Shown here piece after piece: positions 12,173 through 24,628 of a DNA stretch of 64,000 nt (the first letter of the stretch is position 1; each line of letters begins with the position of its first letter). The position numbers and the translations under genes were made by a program. The notes under the pieces are model-generated. The model searched no databases, had not been told where the DNA came from, and was given only the letters and a program-made list of their open reading frames with translations. The stretch is from Papio anubis. Lineage: Eukaryota > Chordata > Mammalia > Primates > Cercopithecidae. The DNA lies in NCBI RefSeq assembly GCF_008728515.1, contig NC_044986.1:56470855-56534854 (forward strand), read 5' to 3'.

Positions 12173-13540
12173 GGAATCTTGTGTTGGATGTCTGTTGTGG
12201 GGACCACAAGGTCAGGGACTCAACAAGCTGAGGGAAGGGAAGAGGGAAAGCGGTTAGGGAGGCTGTTTCCAACTGCATTTTCTCTCCCATCCCTCAGGTC
12301 CTCAGCCCCTACTATCCAAAACCCAGCGATACTCTGTCCAGGCAGGGACACATGACAGTTACCTTGGAGGTTGCTTTTACTAATATAGCTGATTCTAAGG
12401 TGGGAATGATCACTTTATGGAGCCCTCAGGAGGCCTGGTTTATCCCTAATAGAAAGTAGTCATAACTCCCCTGGCACTAGATGCCTGGGGGAACTTTTGC
12501 TTCAGGTGCTGGTTTTCCCACTGAGTTCATAACTTCCTACTCACATTCATAATACCTCTCCTGCGTAAGCTCCACTACCACATTCCCTCAAAATCTTGTA
12601 ATCCAGGAGAATTAGAATAGTTGAATTCACACATCGTACCCTGCTCCCCTTCCTTAACTTTTGCAAATGGCCCTAGATGCAAATAAGGCCAGTAGAAATA
12701 AGAAAAGACACAAAAGAACAAATCATGTGCAATAATAATGCCTTCAGGACTTCATATGTGTGTTCTTGACACCTGCACACTTTACAGCTAACACATAAAA
12801 GGTGCTGTCCCTTAATGATGAAAGCATGCTGATTTTTAGAAGCCCAAATCACATTAGGAAAGCCACTTTATTTCTGGACAATCAAAGCTGTGTTCAGTGT
12901 AGCCTGAAGAAACACAATGATGACATATTTCTTCATTATTTCATATGCTCTTGAATATATAAATGTGAAGCATGAAAAACTCAGAATTGATTATGAAATG
13001 ATTACTTTTTTCCCCTTCTCTGAGGGGCTCCATTGAATAATATTCTTAGCTAGATGAAATTGACTACATTTCTGCTGTCATGCATAATGAGGGCTTGAAG
13101 GATTTTGAAAATGTAATGAACTCTGTGGGGTTTGATTAGCCGAAGAACAAGACCTTTAAAGTTGATGAGCTTACAGTTGTGCATTTGACATTGACACATT
13201 ACTCCAGGAGGGCGTTCTGAAACCATGACACCAACACACATCTCTGGAGATGAATAAGAAGGTTGGAATAACTTGCAATAGGTAGTTTTGTCTGCAGTTT
13301 GAAAATTAACATACTCTGTTTAAAATACTTGTGATTAAAGAAGAAACAACTGTAGAAATATACTAATCCCTTTAAAAATTCTCTATTTAAAGCATCAGGA
13401 AAACAAATAAAAACAAAGGTATGAAACAAAGGAATAAGAGTTAGGTATGCAAAATCAATCATCCCAGAATCAAGCAGTTAGCAGTTTTATAATTGGCATT
13501 TTATCAGGCATATATCAGTGAAATCAAATTATTTTCTTCC

Positions 13541-13546
<6 letters not shown>
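12173..13546. other. Unique sequence, no recognised gene
   Basis: About 1.4 kb without Alu, L1 or a convincing reading frame. No CpG clustering. Confidence 0.45.
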
Positions 13547-13572
<26 letters not shown>

Positions 13573-13854
13573 GAGACAGGATCTCACTCTGTTACCCAGG
13601 CTAGAGTGCCGTTGTGTGATCATAGCTCACTGTAACCTCAAACTCTTGGACTCAAGTAATCTTCCTGCTTCAGCTTCCCAAATAGCTAGGACTACAGTTA
13701 TGTGCCACTATATCTAGCTAATTTTTAATTTTTTGTAGAGATGTGGTCTAGCTATGTTGCCCAGGTTGGTCTCAAACTCCTGATCTGAAGAGATCCTCCT
13801 GCCTCGGCCTCCCAGAGTGTTGGGAATATAGGTTTGAGCCACTGCGCCATACCA
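13547..13854 (-). mobile_element. AluJ-type SINE, full length, antisense
   Basis: T tract 13547-13572 followed by both reverse-complemented arms. AluJ-like diagnostic text includes GATCATAGCTCACTGTAACC and the 'tttttgtagagatgtggtctagctatgttgccc' left arm. Confidence 0.92.
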
Positions 13855-15289
13855 CAGTTTTTTAAAAAGTCATTTCATGAGCAAAACAGACACACATGTG
13901 CACACGCACCCCTAGGTTTCCAAGAATCTTCAATAACTATTTGATTCTAATTGCAATGCTTTTATTCCAAGTTTTATTTATGGAAGACAGATCTTCATCC
14001 ACAAATAAAAGGAACAAACTTAGATCCTATTTCCAGGCACTGCTTTTGTAATAAACAAATAAACACATGCATTTTTATTATATGAATGAAAAGCACTATT
14101 ATTCCAGAAAATTATTCTTTGAACAAAATTATGCATGATTCGAATACATGAGAAAAAAGAGTAAATAATAGTCTAATGCAAGGAACTAAAAATGCATATA
14201 TTAACAAAAGTTAGGAGACAGGAAGAGAACAAATTAATAAATCAATGTGATGGTACATTAAGAAGAAAATCTAGACTTAGGAGCCGTGATGCCTATGCCA
14301 GACAGATCTGCAATCAATTCTAACACAAGTAACTCCCAATGTCTAAAATGTGTAGAAATAATATAATTATTGAAGTTACCTCCTTTCTACTGAATTTTTT
14401 TTTCCCAGAAATTCAAAAAGGAGGTAGAACTAAATATCTTCATTCATCACCCCTCTCTGCAATGCCCTTTTCTTCAACTCTATAAATCAAAAGGTCAAGT
14501 GGAGCAAGTCACATGACAGTCCACTACTCTGCAGAAAGGACTGGTGTATGTCATGTGTTTCGTTTTAAGGGAGAGAACACTTAATGACTCCAGCCTGCAT
14601 TCCAGCCACCTTTAATCTCTCTCAGGCAAAGGATGAAGGGGAATTGGGGAGGAGTAGTCAGTTATCAGAGATAGGAAACAAAAAGAACTTCTCTCATTAA
14701 AATGCCAGACTTAGTGGAGAGAAACCATCTTCTGGCGGTGGTGGTTCAATTACAAAGACTTGTGGAAGTGCCCCTCTGCCTGCTTCTTTATCCCCTAAAC
14801 CATGTTAGAGGGCTGTTGGCTACTGGGTCAAAATAACATGCAATGAAATAGCACACAGATGAACTAAGAAGCAAGGAATGAAACTCTGTCCTCAGATGGT
14901 TACTGCCGAAATAGCCATCAAGAAAGGGCTGTTCAAACCTACTAGGCTGTTAGATGTAGCCCACCCCTTCTGAATATTCCTAAATCAAACCACTGAAATG
15001 TAACCCTACTTTGCTACACTAAATACTAAATGATTAGTGAGTTCCTCATATTCAGTCAATTAACTAAATAGTAACTAAGTAACTGGGTATATGGAAGCCA
15101 AGGGGAAAAAAAAAAAAAAAAGACAGAATAGTCCTAGTTCCTTCTAGAAATTTTTACTCCAGTTGGGGGAATGGGGGAAGAAAACTTCCTTGTTTTCTTT
15201 TTATACCTGACCAAATTCTCTGGTCTGGTCTCACCTAGTACCTCTCCCTTCTGCCTCTAATTTATGCTCCAGACAGACAGACTTCTTAT
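13855..15289. other. Unique sequence
   Basis: No gene or young repeat recognised. A 17-A run lies near 15105-15121. Confidence 0.45.
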
Positions 15290-15665
15290 ATATTCCTCCT
15301 AAAGGCAGTTATATTCCTCCCTCAGGGACTTTGAGTTTGCAGTTCCCTCCACCTGGAATGCTGTCTTCCTCCAGGTCTTTCAAGGCTGCTTTCTTCTTAT
15401 CAATAGGTCACAGAATATATATTGCCTTCTGAGAGGGGCCTTTCCTGGCCACTCAATTTAAAATAGGTCTGAAATAACTACCACATCACCCTTATTTTCC
15501 AGGTAATACCATTTGATCAATTTCTCACTTATTACTGGTTCATAGTTTGTTTCCTCCTTGCCTCCAGCCCTGCAGAATTTTAGTTCTTAAAAGCAGAGCT
15601 TTTGTTCATCTTGTGAACAGTACCAGGAACATAGTAGATGCTCAATTAATATTTAAATGAATGTG
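15290..15665 (+). mobile_element. L2 LINE 3' end, sense
   Basis: Text follows the L2 3' end: 'cagttccctccacctggaatgctgtcttcctccaggtctttcaagg', 'gaggggcctttcctggccac', then 'aacagtaccaggaacatagtagatgctcaattaatatttaaatgaatg'. High divergence and small gaps mark an ancient dead copy. Confidence 0.85.
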
Positions 15666-15865
15666 AGCAAGCAGAGTTCAGGGTTTGTGGGCAGAAATAA
15701 AAGAGGATAGACTTGAGCTGGCTTTTGAGAGTAGTTAAAATTGCTAAAGAAAGATAAACATATCCTAGGCCAAGGGAAGAAGTCAAGCAAAATGAGTTCT
15801 GGAGGAATTCTCCATGGCAGCAGCTTCAGGGAAGGAGGAGAAGAAAACCAACAATTATTACCATT

Positions 15866-15934
15866 TTTTAAATTACACTTTATGTTCTATGGTACATGTA
15901 CACAACGTGCAGGTTTGTTACATATGTATTATTG
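15866..15934 (-). mobile_element. Very short L1PA/L1PB 3' tail, antisense
   Basis: About 69 bp matching only the extreme reverse-complemented L1 3' end ('acactttatgttctatggtacatgtacac', AACGTGCAGGTTTGTTAC). It represents a severely 5'-truncated insertion. Confidence 0.85.
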
Positions 15935-17934
15935 AGCCCTTGTTCTGAGCCCAGTGTTGGGCTGGGTGCCCGAATGTCAGAGCTAGAAATAATAAATCTC
16001 CTTATCAACATAAAGAGGCCTGAAGGACGGTGACTGGCACAGGGCTTGGCACAGTGAAAGCTCTTGATAAATGACTGTTGAATACTAGAAATATCTACTC
16101 CTTATTGATGTATTTACTGATGATCCAGAGAGGTAGACATGGCACATGCTCTGTTCCTACATTAAAGGGGTTTGGCAAGGTGGATACAGTCCTCTTACCT
16201 ACAGACCTTGTCAAGTCATAGCAATTCTGTCTTGGGTTCCAACTATCAAACATTGAATCTTAGGCCTAGATGGGACCTCATAGTCAGTGGGTCCCAATTT
16301 TCCTGATAATGAATCCATACAGGAAAAACAACTTGTTCAAAGTCACACAGCTTGTTAACAGGTCCCACATCTCCTTTAAATACAATCTTTATTAGGGTTT
16401 AAAAAAAAAAAAAACTAATTAATTTCCAATATTCACATATGAAGAGATTTTATATGAGTTCAGATTTTTGCCTCTTCTTTCAAAAATCAGATGTTTTAAG
16501 CCAAGTTATGCCTTCATTTCCACGTAGCAACAACTGGCTGCATCACAGCCGCAGCTATGGCCTAGAGCTGGGCATTTTCTCAGCAGTTTGCTCTAGTTCT
16601 CCCCAGCCTTGTCTTGGTAGACAGTGGACTTTGCAGCTCCATGATTAACAGCCATCAAGGGGCCAAACTGAAGACACCTGGGGCCTCCCCAGTGTGCAAA
16701 ATAGGGCGGGGCTCTTGCTGGGAAGGCCAGTTCCAGTAGCTATGGTTAATCTTTAGGGACAGGTATCCTCTTCACCTTTGCTTCTTTTTCACAGAGCACA
16801 CAATACCTGAGATATGTCTGCAGAACTGACCAGAACAGTACTGAGCACGTCTAGTGGGGAAATGGCGCTTACTCCCAGGGTCCTGGGGATAATATGAGCT
16901 GCAACTTTGTTAGGGTCAACACCACTGTCAAAGAGATATCCTCAAGAGAGTCTGGAGATTCAGTTGAAGTTAAAGGAAGCCAGTAACTTCTGAGTAATAT
17001 ATGAGTCACAGGAAAAGGAATAAGCATATTTATGAGAACCATGTAAATGTAATATTGTAAAATATAATTGGGATTAAAAAAAAAAAGAGCCTCACTTGAC
17101 TCAGGTAGATAACATTTTGTGCAGAGAGTAAGGAAAAAGTGCTGACTTCATGATATCATTGGTTTGTCTTTCCTACAGGAAACGATGAGCTGGAACATAT
17201 AGATCTCCTGCTGTCCACGGCTTATCTCTTTGCCTGTCCTCCAGGGGCCACTCATTTCCTCCTTAACTTCAGTCATCAATCACTCTATTTTCTTGAATCT
17301 TCAATTGGTCTTTTCCTGAACTTGGCTCTCCTGCAACTACCAGCACTTTCATAAAATATTCTTTTCTCCAGTTTCAAACCAAGTTCATGAAGCTCAGCTA
17401 TCCTAACATCCTCGATATTTACAGAAATGTTTAGCAAAAACAAAAAGTCCCAAATGAAACACAAGAATAAAAAGTCCAACAGTTGACATTGAACAAAGTT
17501 TATACATCACCTCTAATCGATGATAATATCTCATCTGTAACCTTGTCAGAGAGATTTATCCTGAATATCTTAGCTAAAAAAATAGCACCTCCAGCCTGCA
17601 TCACCCATTACCCTTGCCCCTGCCTCTGTTTTGTTTTTGCTTTATTTTTATTTTTTATTTATTTTTTGCTTACTGGCTCTTATCTCTATCTGAATTAATA
17701 TGTATCTCTAGTAGTTTATTCTCCATCTCCCTGCTAGAGTGTGCACTCTTCTTACTGTGGTGTTCAGTAAATATTTTTTGAGTGATTGAAATAACATTTA
17801 CTACAGTGGTGATTCTGATTAGGAGGATATTTTGAGAGAATCAAGTTAAAAAGCAAAAATTTTCAAATGTCTTAGCTTTCATCAAGTGATGTCTAGTTAC
17901 TCTCTTTAGTGTAGACAGAAATGCATAATGCTAA
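15935..17934. other. Unique sequence with faint ancient repeats
   Basis: Short MIR/L2-like traces are visible at about 16035-16090 (GGCTTGGCACAGTGAAAGC) and 16300-16360 (TTCAAAGTCACACAGCTTG). One copy of a diverged direct repeat lies at 16965-17145. I see no gene. The 69-codon frame at 16439 is not recognised. Confidence 0.45.
16965..17145 (+). repeat. Diverged direct repeat, copy 1
   Basis: Shares an ordered series of blocks with 18195-18400: 'atgagtcac...ggaa', GAATAAGCATATTT, 'aaccatg', 'ataattgg', 'gagc.tcact', 'tttgtgcagagag...gtgctga'. Identity by eye is roughly 65-75% with small gaps. The family is not identified: it may be two insertions of one old interspersed repeat or a local duplication. 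Confidence 0.65.
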
Positions 17935-18065
17935 TGCTATTAACTGAACACGGACAATATATTCCAGGTACTGCACTAAGCATTTGCATTCGTTTTCCCA
18001 GTTAATTTTCAAAATACTGTAAAAAGTCATTGTTATTCATTTTACAAGCAAATCACTCAAGGGCT
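17935..18065 (-). mobile_element. MIR-like SINE, antisense
   Basis: Shows 'ccaggtactgcactaagcatttgcattcg', 'cagttaattttcaaaatactgtaaaaagtcattgttattcattttaca', consistent with a decayed antisense MIR. Confidence 0.6.
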
Positions 18066-18194
18066 CTTTACTATATTGTGTTATACTGGAGAGAGTTTGC
18101 AGAACATTAATCTCAACAGGAGTTAACGAGATTAACCCTTAAAATAGCACTTTTTTGATTATGTTATGTAAATAGAGCGAGGTCTAGGCCAGGC

Positions 18195-18400
18195 AGGAAA
18201 TGCAAATGAGGACACACTTCTGGGAATCTGTGTTATATGAGTAGCACATGACTCACTGGAAAGAGAATAAGCATATTTCTGTGGAACAATCCCATGAACA
18301 TACAACTGTAAAAGCATAATTGGAACTGAAGACATGAGCTTCACTTTCATCAAACGGGGTAAGTTTTATGCAGAAAGCGTAGAAGCTGATAAGTGAAGGT
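18195..18400 (+). repeat. Diverged direct repeat, copy 2
   Basis: Partner of 16965-17145 (see there). It contains GAATAAGCATATTT at 18265-18278 and 'gtaagttttatgcagaaagcgtagaagctga' near 18359. The flanks beyond the shared blocks are unrelated. Confidence 0.65.
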
Positions 18401-20065
18401 ACAAACTCCATTCGAGGAGGACAGCACACACCTGGCTCAAGTTGACAGGTGCAAGAATGTGGATCTTCTAATAGTTCAAGAAAGGCTGTAAATCTGGATG
18501 TTTTAAAATGCCACTCTCCAGTTATTATACATTGGCAACTAATTTAAAAAACTGGACATAAACTATGAAGGGCAGATCTGAAAGGTAAATCCTTGTGTTC
18601 TGGATCTGAGAGTTATGTTAAAATTCACATGATTTCAAGTCTAAAGGTAAAGCTCTTACATTGGCTTAGACTTCTGATACCACACGATTACAGAAATGTA
18701 GACATATAATGATATCTTTCACTTTCTCATGGTACTTTGCATTAGAGTGGAATTTTCCAGTTTACACAGCCCATTATCCACCCTTTTATTCTTTCCTAGC
18801 GTGGCCTAGCACTATACAGGATGGTAGGGGTTGGGATAGGGTCCACAGGGGTTTAAAACAGAACTGTAGGGCCAGAGATAGAGGGGATAAAAAGTGTAAG
18901 TGCATAAATAAGTAGCAGCTATGAGTTCTTCCTCTGATAAACAGAATGGATTCCCAACTTGACATTGCTTTTGTATTTCCTAGAATATTATGTTTTTACG
19001 TAAATTCTTCTTGAAAGTATTTTTATATTACTGTGTTTTAAGGTCTATGTAACTTTCACTGAGGTGTGCAAATGAAATCCACAGTAGATCACTGGTTAAA
19101 TCCAGTAAATGCAAGGACCCTTCCAAGAACCCAAGAAGAATTCTGGCACAGAACCCAGTCAGAGCTCACTATGGTTGCAATGATTCAAGCACTTATCAAT
19201 TAAAAAGTAAAAACAGGTCCAGAATCACTGATTCTGCCAAAATAGCTGTTAGAAATGAGTTATTTGTTAAAATAATAACAATTAAAATGGAAATGACTTA
19301 GGAAGTTGTCTAATCTATCCACCTGTTACTGTGGAGAGAACGTTTTGGTGAAATTTAATTTGAAGATTTAGCTTCACTTGTTTAATTTTTTTTCCCACAG
19401 GATTTGGGAAAGTTCAAAATATATATATACTGCCACTCTCTCTAACTTCTTCCTCATCTCAGCAATTCATGGCAGATTTACTGTGCCAGGAGTGAGCTGG
19501 CCGCGCTCGCCACCATTCTCTCCCCAACTAGCATGTTAAGAATTTATTTTAAGTGTTACAGTGAGATTCTGCCAGCGTATATTATGAGCAATACGGTGGC
19601 AATTCAGTGTATTCTGATTGTTGCATTCCAGGAGTGTTTGAAATATCCTCAGCTTTTACTCTATGTGCTAAGGTGGGCTAATTGCAATGCAAATAATCAA
19701 GAAAAATGCTTTTGGCTCAGCAGATAGGATTTCCAGAGACTCAGGGCTCCCTTAACATCAAAAACCTACTGAAACCTAGGTTCCCCTGCACCACAGCTTC
19801 TGTGGAGAGAGACAGGAGGACCTGAGAACTCCACACAGCTTAGTGAGCTATGAGGACATGCGTGTTAATCCTTGGATTCTCCTAAGCTGCCATCAAAGCC
19901 AGGCTCTGGGGCAGCCTAGTGCTCACCCTGTGAAAAGCTAAGTAAGCAGAGACAGAACAAGAAATGCTAGGTAAATGTATGACCCCTTAGCAAACTAGAT
20001 GTCCTCACACAAACAAAGAAGCAGGAAGTCTCATGGTTCCCTACGTTAAAAGTCAGGTTAGGGGC
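18401..20065. other. Unique sequence
   Basis: No recognised gene. No open frame longer than 68 codons and no young repeat. Confidence 0.45.
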
Positions 20066-20305
20066 GGACTACCTGGGTTTAAAGTTTGCTCGGCTTCTTC
20101 CTAACTCTTAACCTTGGGCTACTCAGCTTCTTTTCATCTTCTTGAGTTATTTCTCACTATTTTCATCTTAAAAATGACATAATACCAGTTTTATTTCACA
20201 GGGTTTCTACAAGGAATAATTTAATATAATAAATGTAATATATACAATGAGGTTAATTAATGTATATAAAGTAGGCATTCAACAAATATTAGTTGTAATT
20301 TCCAT
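20066..20305 (+). mobile_element. MIR SINE, sense
   Basis: Follows the MIR order: 'gactacctgggtttaaag', 'ccttgggctact', 'cttaaaaatgacataatacc', 'cacagggtttctacaaggaataattt', then 'gtaggcattcaacaaatattag'. Confidence 0.75.
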
Positions 20306-20429
20306 TGTTTTGGTTTACAAAAAGGAAGAGAATGTGGTTTTATGATTATCTTTTTAGAGACACTGCAACCCTGTCTCACATATACATACATCTTAAGTAT
20401 AGTTCAGCCATCCATATTCCATATTGTTT

Positions 20430-20728
20430 TATTTATTTGTTTTTATTGAGACGGAGTGTTGCTCTGTTGCCCAGGCTGGAGTGCAGGGGCATGATCTCGG
20501 CTCACTGCAAGCTCTGCCTCCTGGGTTCATGCCATTCTCCTGCCTCAGCCTCCTGAGTAGCTGGGACTACAGGCACCCACCACCACGCCCGGCTAATTTT
20601 TTGTATTTTTAGTAGAGACAGGGTTTCACCATGTTAGCCAGGATGGTGTCGATCTCCTGACCTCATGATATGCCCACCTCGGCCTCCCAAAGTGCTGGGA
20701 TTACAGGCGTGAGCCACTGTGCCCGATC
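20430..20728 (-). mobile_element. AluY-type SINE, full length, antisense
   Basis: Carries AluY-like text ('ctcactgcaagctctgcctcctgggttcatgccattctcc', 'ttagccaggatggt'). It has perfect 14-bp target-site copies CCATATTCCATATT at 20412-20425 and 20729-20742. A T-rich tail with interspersed A and G lies at the left end. Confidence 0.95.
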
Positions 20729-20849
20729 CCATATTCCATATTTTATATGGACTTGGATTTGCACATGGCAAGGTCAAATTCCATCCATATACATGCATGC
20801 TAACTTTTATTGAACACCTGATAAGTTTCAAATACTTTGTATACTCAGA

Positions 20850-21106
20850 GTCCTACTCAGATGCCCAGGTTGGAGTACATTGGTGCGATGTCTGCCTCCT
20901 GGGTTCAAGTGATTCTTGTGTCTCAGCCTCCTGAGTAGCTGGGATTACAGGTATGCACCACCGTGCCTGGCTAATTTTTACATTTTTAGTAGAGAGGGGG
21001 TTTTGCCATGATGGCCAGACTGGTCTCGAACTTCTAGCCTCAAGCGATCCCCAGCTTCGGCCTCCCAAACTGCTGGCATTACAGGCATGAGCCACCGTGC
21101 CCAGCC
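20850..21106 (-). mobile_element. Alu SINE with internal deletion, antisense, no T tract
   Basis: Begins abruptly at 'ctactcagatgcccaggttggag'. About 30-35 bp are missing after 'ttggtgcgatgtctgcctcctggg' (the 'cggctcactgcaacct' part). It then continues normally to 'gtgagccaccgtgcccagccc'-like text at 21106. Absence of the T tract suggests secondary loss of the tail. Confidence 0.88.
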
Positions 21107-21271
21107 CCTACTTGGACAAACTTTTTAAACGCCCTTGTGTCCCTCATCCTCCTTAGCCTGCTTGATTTTTTCCCACAGCACTTAGCACCTTCTATTATAT
21201 ATATATATCATATAACTTACTTTTGTATATATCTATTTTTTTTAAATCACTGAATAAATGAAATTTGACTT

Positions 21272-21390
21272 AATGCCCATAGCATGTCTATAAAGTTGGT
21301 ATTATTATCTCCATCTGACAAATGAGCAAACCGAGGTCAGAAAAGTTGCCTGAAATAACATCATCAGATATATGATGAGCTGTAGCTATG
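21272..21390 (-). mobile_element. MIR-like SINE fragment, antisense
   Basis: 'aaagttggtattattatctccatctgacaaatgagcaaaccgaggtcagaaaagttgcc' matches the antisense MIR core. The element is cut by the next Alu. Confidence 0.65.
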
Positions 21391-21417
21391 GCCCCAAAAA
21401 TCAACTCATGGCGGAAT

Positions 21418-21666
21418 TTTTTTTTTTTGAGACGTAGTCTTGCTCTGTCACCCAGGCTGGAGTGCGGTGGCGCTATCTCGGCTCACTGCAAGCTCCGCCT
21501 CCCGGGTTCACGCCATTCTCCTGCCTCAGCCTCCTGAGTAGCTGGGAATGCAAGCGCCCGCTACCACGCCCAGCTAACTTTTTTTTTGTATCTTTTAGTA
21601 GAGACGGGGTTTCACTGTGTTAGCCAGGATGGTCTCCTGACCTCGTGATCTGCCCGCCTCAGCCTT
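21418..21666 (-). mobile_element. AluY-type SINE, 5'-truncated, antisense
   Basis: Short T tract, then AluY-like text through 'gtgatctgcccgcctcagcctt'. The last ~45 bp of the normal start are absent, so this is a 5'-truncated insertion. The flanks TCATGGCGGAATTTT (21406-21420) and TCATGAGAGAATTTT (21667-21681) look like target-site copies with three differences. Confidence 0.88.
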
Positions 21667-21789
21667 CATGAGAGAATTTTGACATATTCGTAAGGTTATA
21701 AAAAATACACAAATGCTCCAAAGAAATGCCATTTACTATGCACAATTTATACAAATAGTTTACTTTGGGTTATCTGCATCTATTTCATA

Positions 21790-21942
21790 ATTTTTAAAAT
21801 TTTAAGTTCTGGGATACATGTGCAGGATGTGCAGGTTTGTTACATAGGTAAATGTGTGCTATGGTGGTTTGCTGCACTTATCAACCCATCACCTAGCTGT
21901 TAAGCCTGGCATGCATTAGCTATTTATCCTGATACTAGTTCA
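21790..21942 (-). mobile_element. L1 3' tail fragment, antisense
   Basis: Matches the reverse-complemented L1 3' UTR end: 'ttaagttctgggatacatgtgcag', 'gtttgctgcacttatcaacccatcacct', 'gcatgcattagctatttatcctgat'. About 150 bp, 5'-truncated, from an older L1PA/L1PB subfamily. Confidence 0.88.
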
Positions 21943-22959
21943 TATGTTTAAATAATAGTTTTCCAATTATCTACTCAACATCCAGCTTTATAAACATTTC
22001 CTAGAGTGCCCTTCTTAACAGTTCACAGTGCATTTTCACTTAGACTATACAACCAGTAACACATCCTTCTAAAAATTTAACAGATTAAAATTTGAATTTC
22101 CAAGATCAGACTCTCAAATCAATGGTTGTAGATGACGGGATCGACTTTACCTCACAAACCAAAACCAACAGAGCTCTGACTCACTGAACATCCTTCATGA
22201 CCACATACAAATTGACTCAAAGCAAAATTCAATTGTAATATACCAGATCAGGTAGTCTTAATGTCATGGGATTTAGTGGTTCTCTGAACTGTGGGAAGCA
22301 GAGTGCAAATTGCTTTTGTGTTTCCGCATGAGGCCACTGGGGAGAGGAGGGGGGATCATAATTCAACAAATTAAGAGCCATCACTCCAGAACAGGAAGAA
22401 GAAAAGGTCACTTTCTTGCCACCCTGCCCCCTTTCCAAACATTATCTCTTTTTTGAAATCTCCCTCTTCATGTTATGACACAAAACATCATCTCTTAATG
22501 CTGATAGTGATCAGATTCTTAAATAACCAGATTAGAAAATTGCCAAATGCTATGATAATTTATGGAAGAAAACTTTCCTGTATCTAAGAAACACCGACAA
22601 TTTCCCAGAGTGCTCGGTGGCATTTTAGGTTACTGTGATCCTAAGTATGAAGCCATTTGATGTCACTGAATTCGGAAGAACTCTTCACTAATCAGCAGCG
22701 CCTTACAGAGCCTAATGTACTTGATGATGAAGACTTGCACTCTTGTTTGTTCACTACGAAGACGGATGAGCTGGCAGTCTTAATGCAAATGATTACTGAT
22801 TACTTCAAAATATTGCTGGACTGTAAATTCTTGCTTTTGGAAAAAACTCTATTCATAGGCTGCTATAATAGACATTGGCAAAGGGCAAAGGGGTGGTTCT
22901 GGTTCCAAGGCTTTGTTCCAAGTTTTCTTTCATTTGATCATCACTAGTACCTGAGATGT
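21943..22959. other. Unique sequence
   Basis: No repeat recognised. The 96-codon frame at 22657-22947 begins with two Met codons but has no known domain and overlaps no splice-site pattern I trust. Confidence 0.4.
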
Positions 22960-23085
22960 AAGGTACTCTGGGCAGGTTTGTTATCATTATCCTTCTTTAA
23001 TAGACGAGGAAACCAATGCTCACAGAGATTAAAAACCTTTCCCCAAAACAGGTAGTCGCACTAGAACTAGGCCTTTTAATTTCTA
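22960..23085 (-). mobile_element. MIR-like SINE fragment, antisense
   Basis: 'gtttgttatcattatccttctttaatagacgaggaaacc', 'cacagagattaaaaacc' fits the antisense MIR core. Confidence 0.6.
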
Positions 23086-23208
23086 ACTTGTGCTCATTAG
23101 TGTAGTCTCCCATCATGACAACAGTAATAAGACAACACAATAAATGCCAGCCTGGGGAAAAAACAACTGGATAGTAAGGTAGAATCTGTTATAAAGAAAT
23201 ACATCTTC

Positions 23209-23507
23209 GGCCGGGCGCGGTAGCTCACGCCTGTAATCCCAGCACTCTGGGAGACCGAGGCAGGCAGATCACGAGGTCAGGAGATCGAGACCATCCTGGC
23301 TAACACAGTGAAACCCTGTCTCTACTAAAAAAAAACAAAAAATTATTGGGCGTGGTGGCGGGCGCCTGTAGTCCCAGATACTAGGGAGGCTGAGGCAGGA
23401 GAAAGGCGTGAACCTGGGAGGCAGAGCTTGCAGTGAGCCCAGATCGCGCCACCGCACTCCAGCCTGGACGACAGAGTGAGATTCCATCTCAAAAACAAAC
23501 AAAAAAA
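23209..23507 (+). mobile_element. AluY-type SINE, full length, sense
   Basis: Starts GGCCGGGCGCGGTAGCTCAC and has AluY-like 'gaccatcctggctaacac' and 'gcttgcagtgagcc'. The tail is interrupted (AAAAACAAACAAAAAAA). The flanks share ACATCTTC (23201-23208 and 23509-23516). Confidence 0.95.
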
Positions 23508-24318
23508 GACATCTTCTCTTCTGTACCCAATGTTTAGTATTTAAGTACATCTTTTTGCCAGTCCCCAAGATGCTTTAAAACATGTCCATTTATTGATTCA
23601 ACAAGTACCTAATGATCACTTACTGGGCGCCAGGCACTGCACTCTGTGTTAGGGATTCAAGGAATGAAACCTTGCCTTCAACCATAGGTAACTGGCAAAG
23701 TGTTTAGAGACAGCTGTGAAGAAATCTTTCTCTACTTGGCCACAAAAATCTAACAATCCTCAGATTTGAAAAAATGTTACAGTATATTGACTGGCCTAAA
23801 AGTTCTATCTCTGTCTTGCCCATAAACTGTGCCTCTTCACTACTGATCATGACTACTTATAACCTAAATACTCCCTGTTATCTCGTCCCCTAGTCACCCC
23901 AACCTTCCCCATGACATTCCAGACAAGGGTTTCTCAAACTGGTACTCCAGAGGAATTCCTGGAGAAAAGAGACATCAGTTTCCCTCAGTCTTCTATGTCC
24001 CTTCTTCATATAGATCATGTCTAACTAAACTAGGCTCTCCTTCCTTGAATGCCTTAAAAGTTGTTTCTCCTCAGTTCCAACCACTTTCTTTCCTGGATTA
24101 GAAGGAGCTGGGCCCTGTGCCTAACTTGTGGCAGCAGCCCTGCTACCACCTACAATTTCCCTCTTGGAGTAACTTGGAACCATTTGCTTGACTTGGTCTC
24201 GAATCTTCCATGTGCTTTGCCCATGATGGGTACCTTAAAGCATAGGAATGCAAGGCTGGATAAAGAAGGGAGCTCACTGCTCCAGCTCTCTCTGGTCTTG
24301 TATTCAAAAAAGCAAAAT
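23508..24318. other. Mostly unique; short L2-like remnant
   Basis: About 23590-23690 resembles an antisense L2 tail ('ttgattcaacaagtacctaatgatc', 'gggcgccaggcactgcactc'). The rest is unassigned. Confidence 0.5.
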
Positions 24319-24628
24319 GGGCCTGGTACGGTGGCTCATGCCTCTAATTCCAGCATTTTGGGAGGCCGAGGCAGGCGAATCACTTGAGGCCAGGAGTTGG
24401 AGACCTGCCTGGCCAACACGGTGAAATCCCGTCTCTACTAAAAATACAAAAAAATTAGCTGGGCATGGTGGCACATGCCTGTAATCTCAAATACTTGGGA
24501 GACTGAGGCAGGCATGAGAGTCGTTTGAACCCAAGAGGTGGAGGTTGCAGTGAGCTGAGATCGTGCTACTGCACTCCAGCCTGGGCAACAGAGTGAGACT
24601 CCGTCTCAAAAACAAACAAACAAACAAA
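24319..24628 (+). mobile_element. AluS-type SINE, full length, sense
   Basis: Both arms are complete and the tail has become (CAAA)n at 24606-24628. Candidate target-site copies AAAGCAAAATG (24308-24318) and AAAGCAATATG (24626-24636). Confidence 0.93.

Noticed and set aside
22657..22947. 96-codon frame as a gene
   Set aside because: No domain, no upstream signals, and it ends beside a decayed MIR. The length is within chance expectation.
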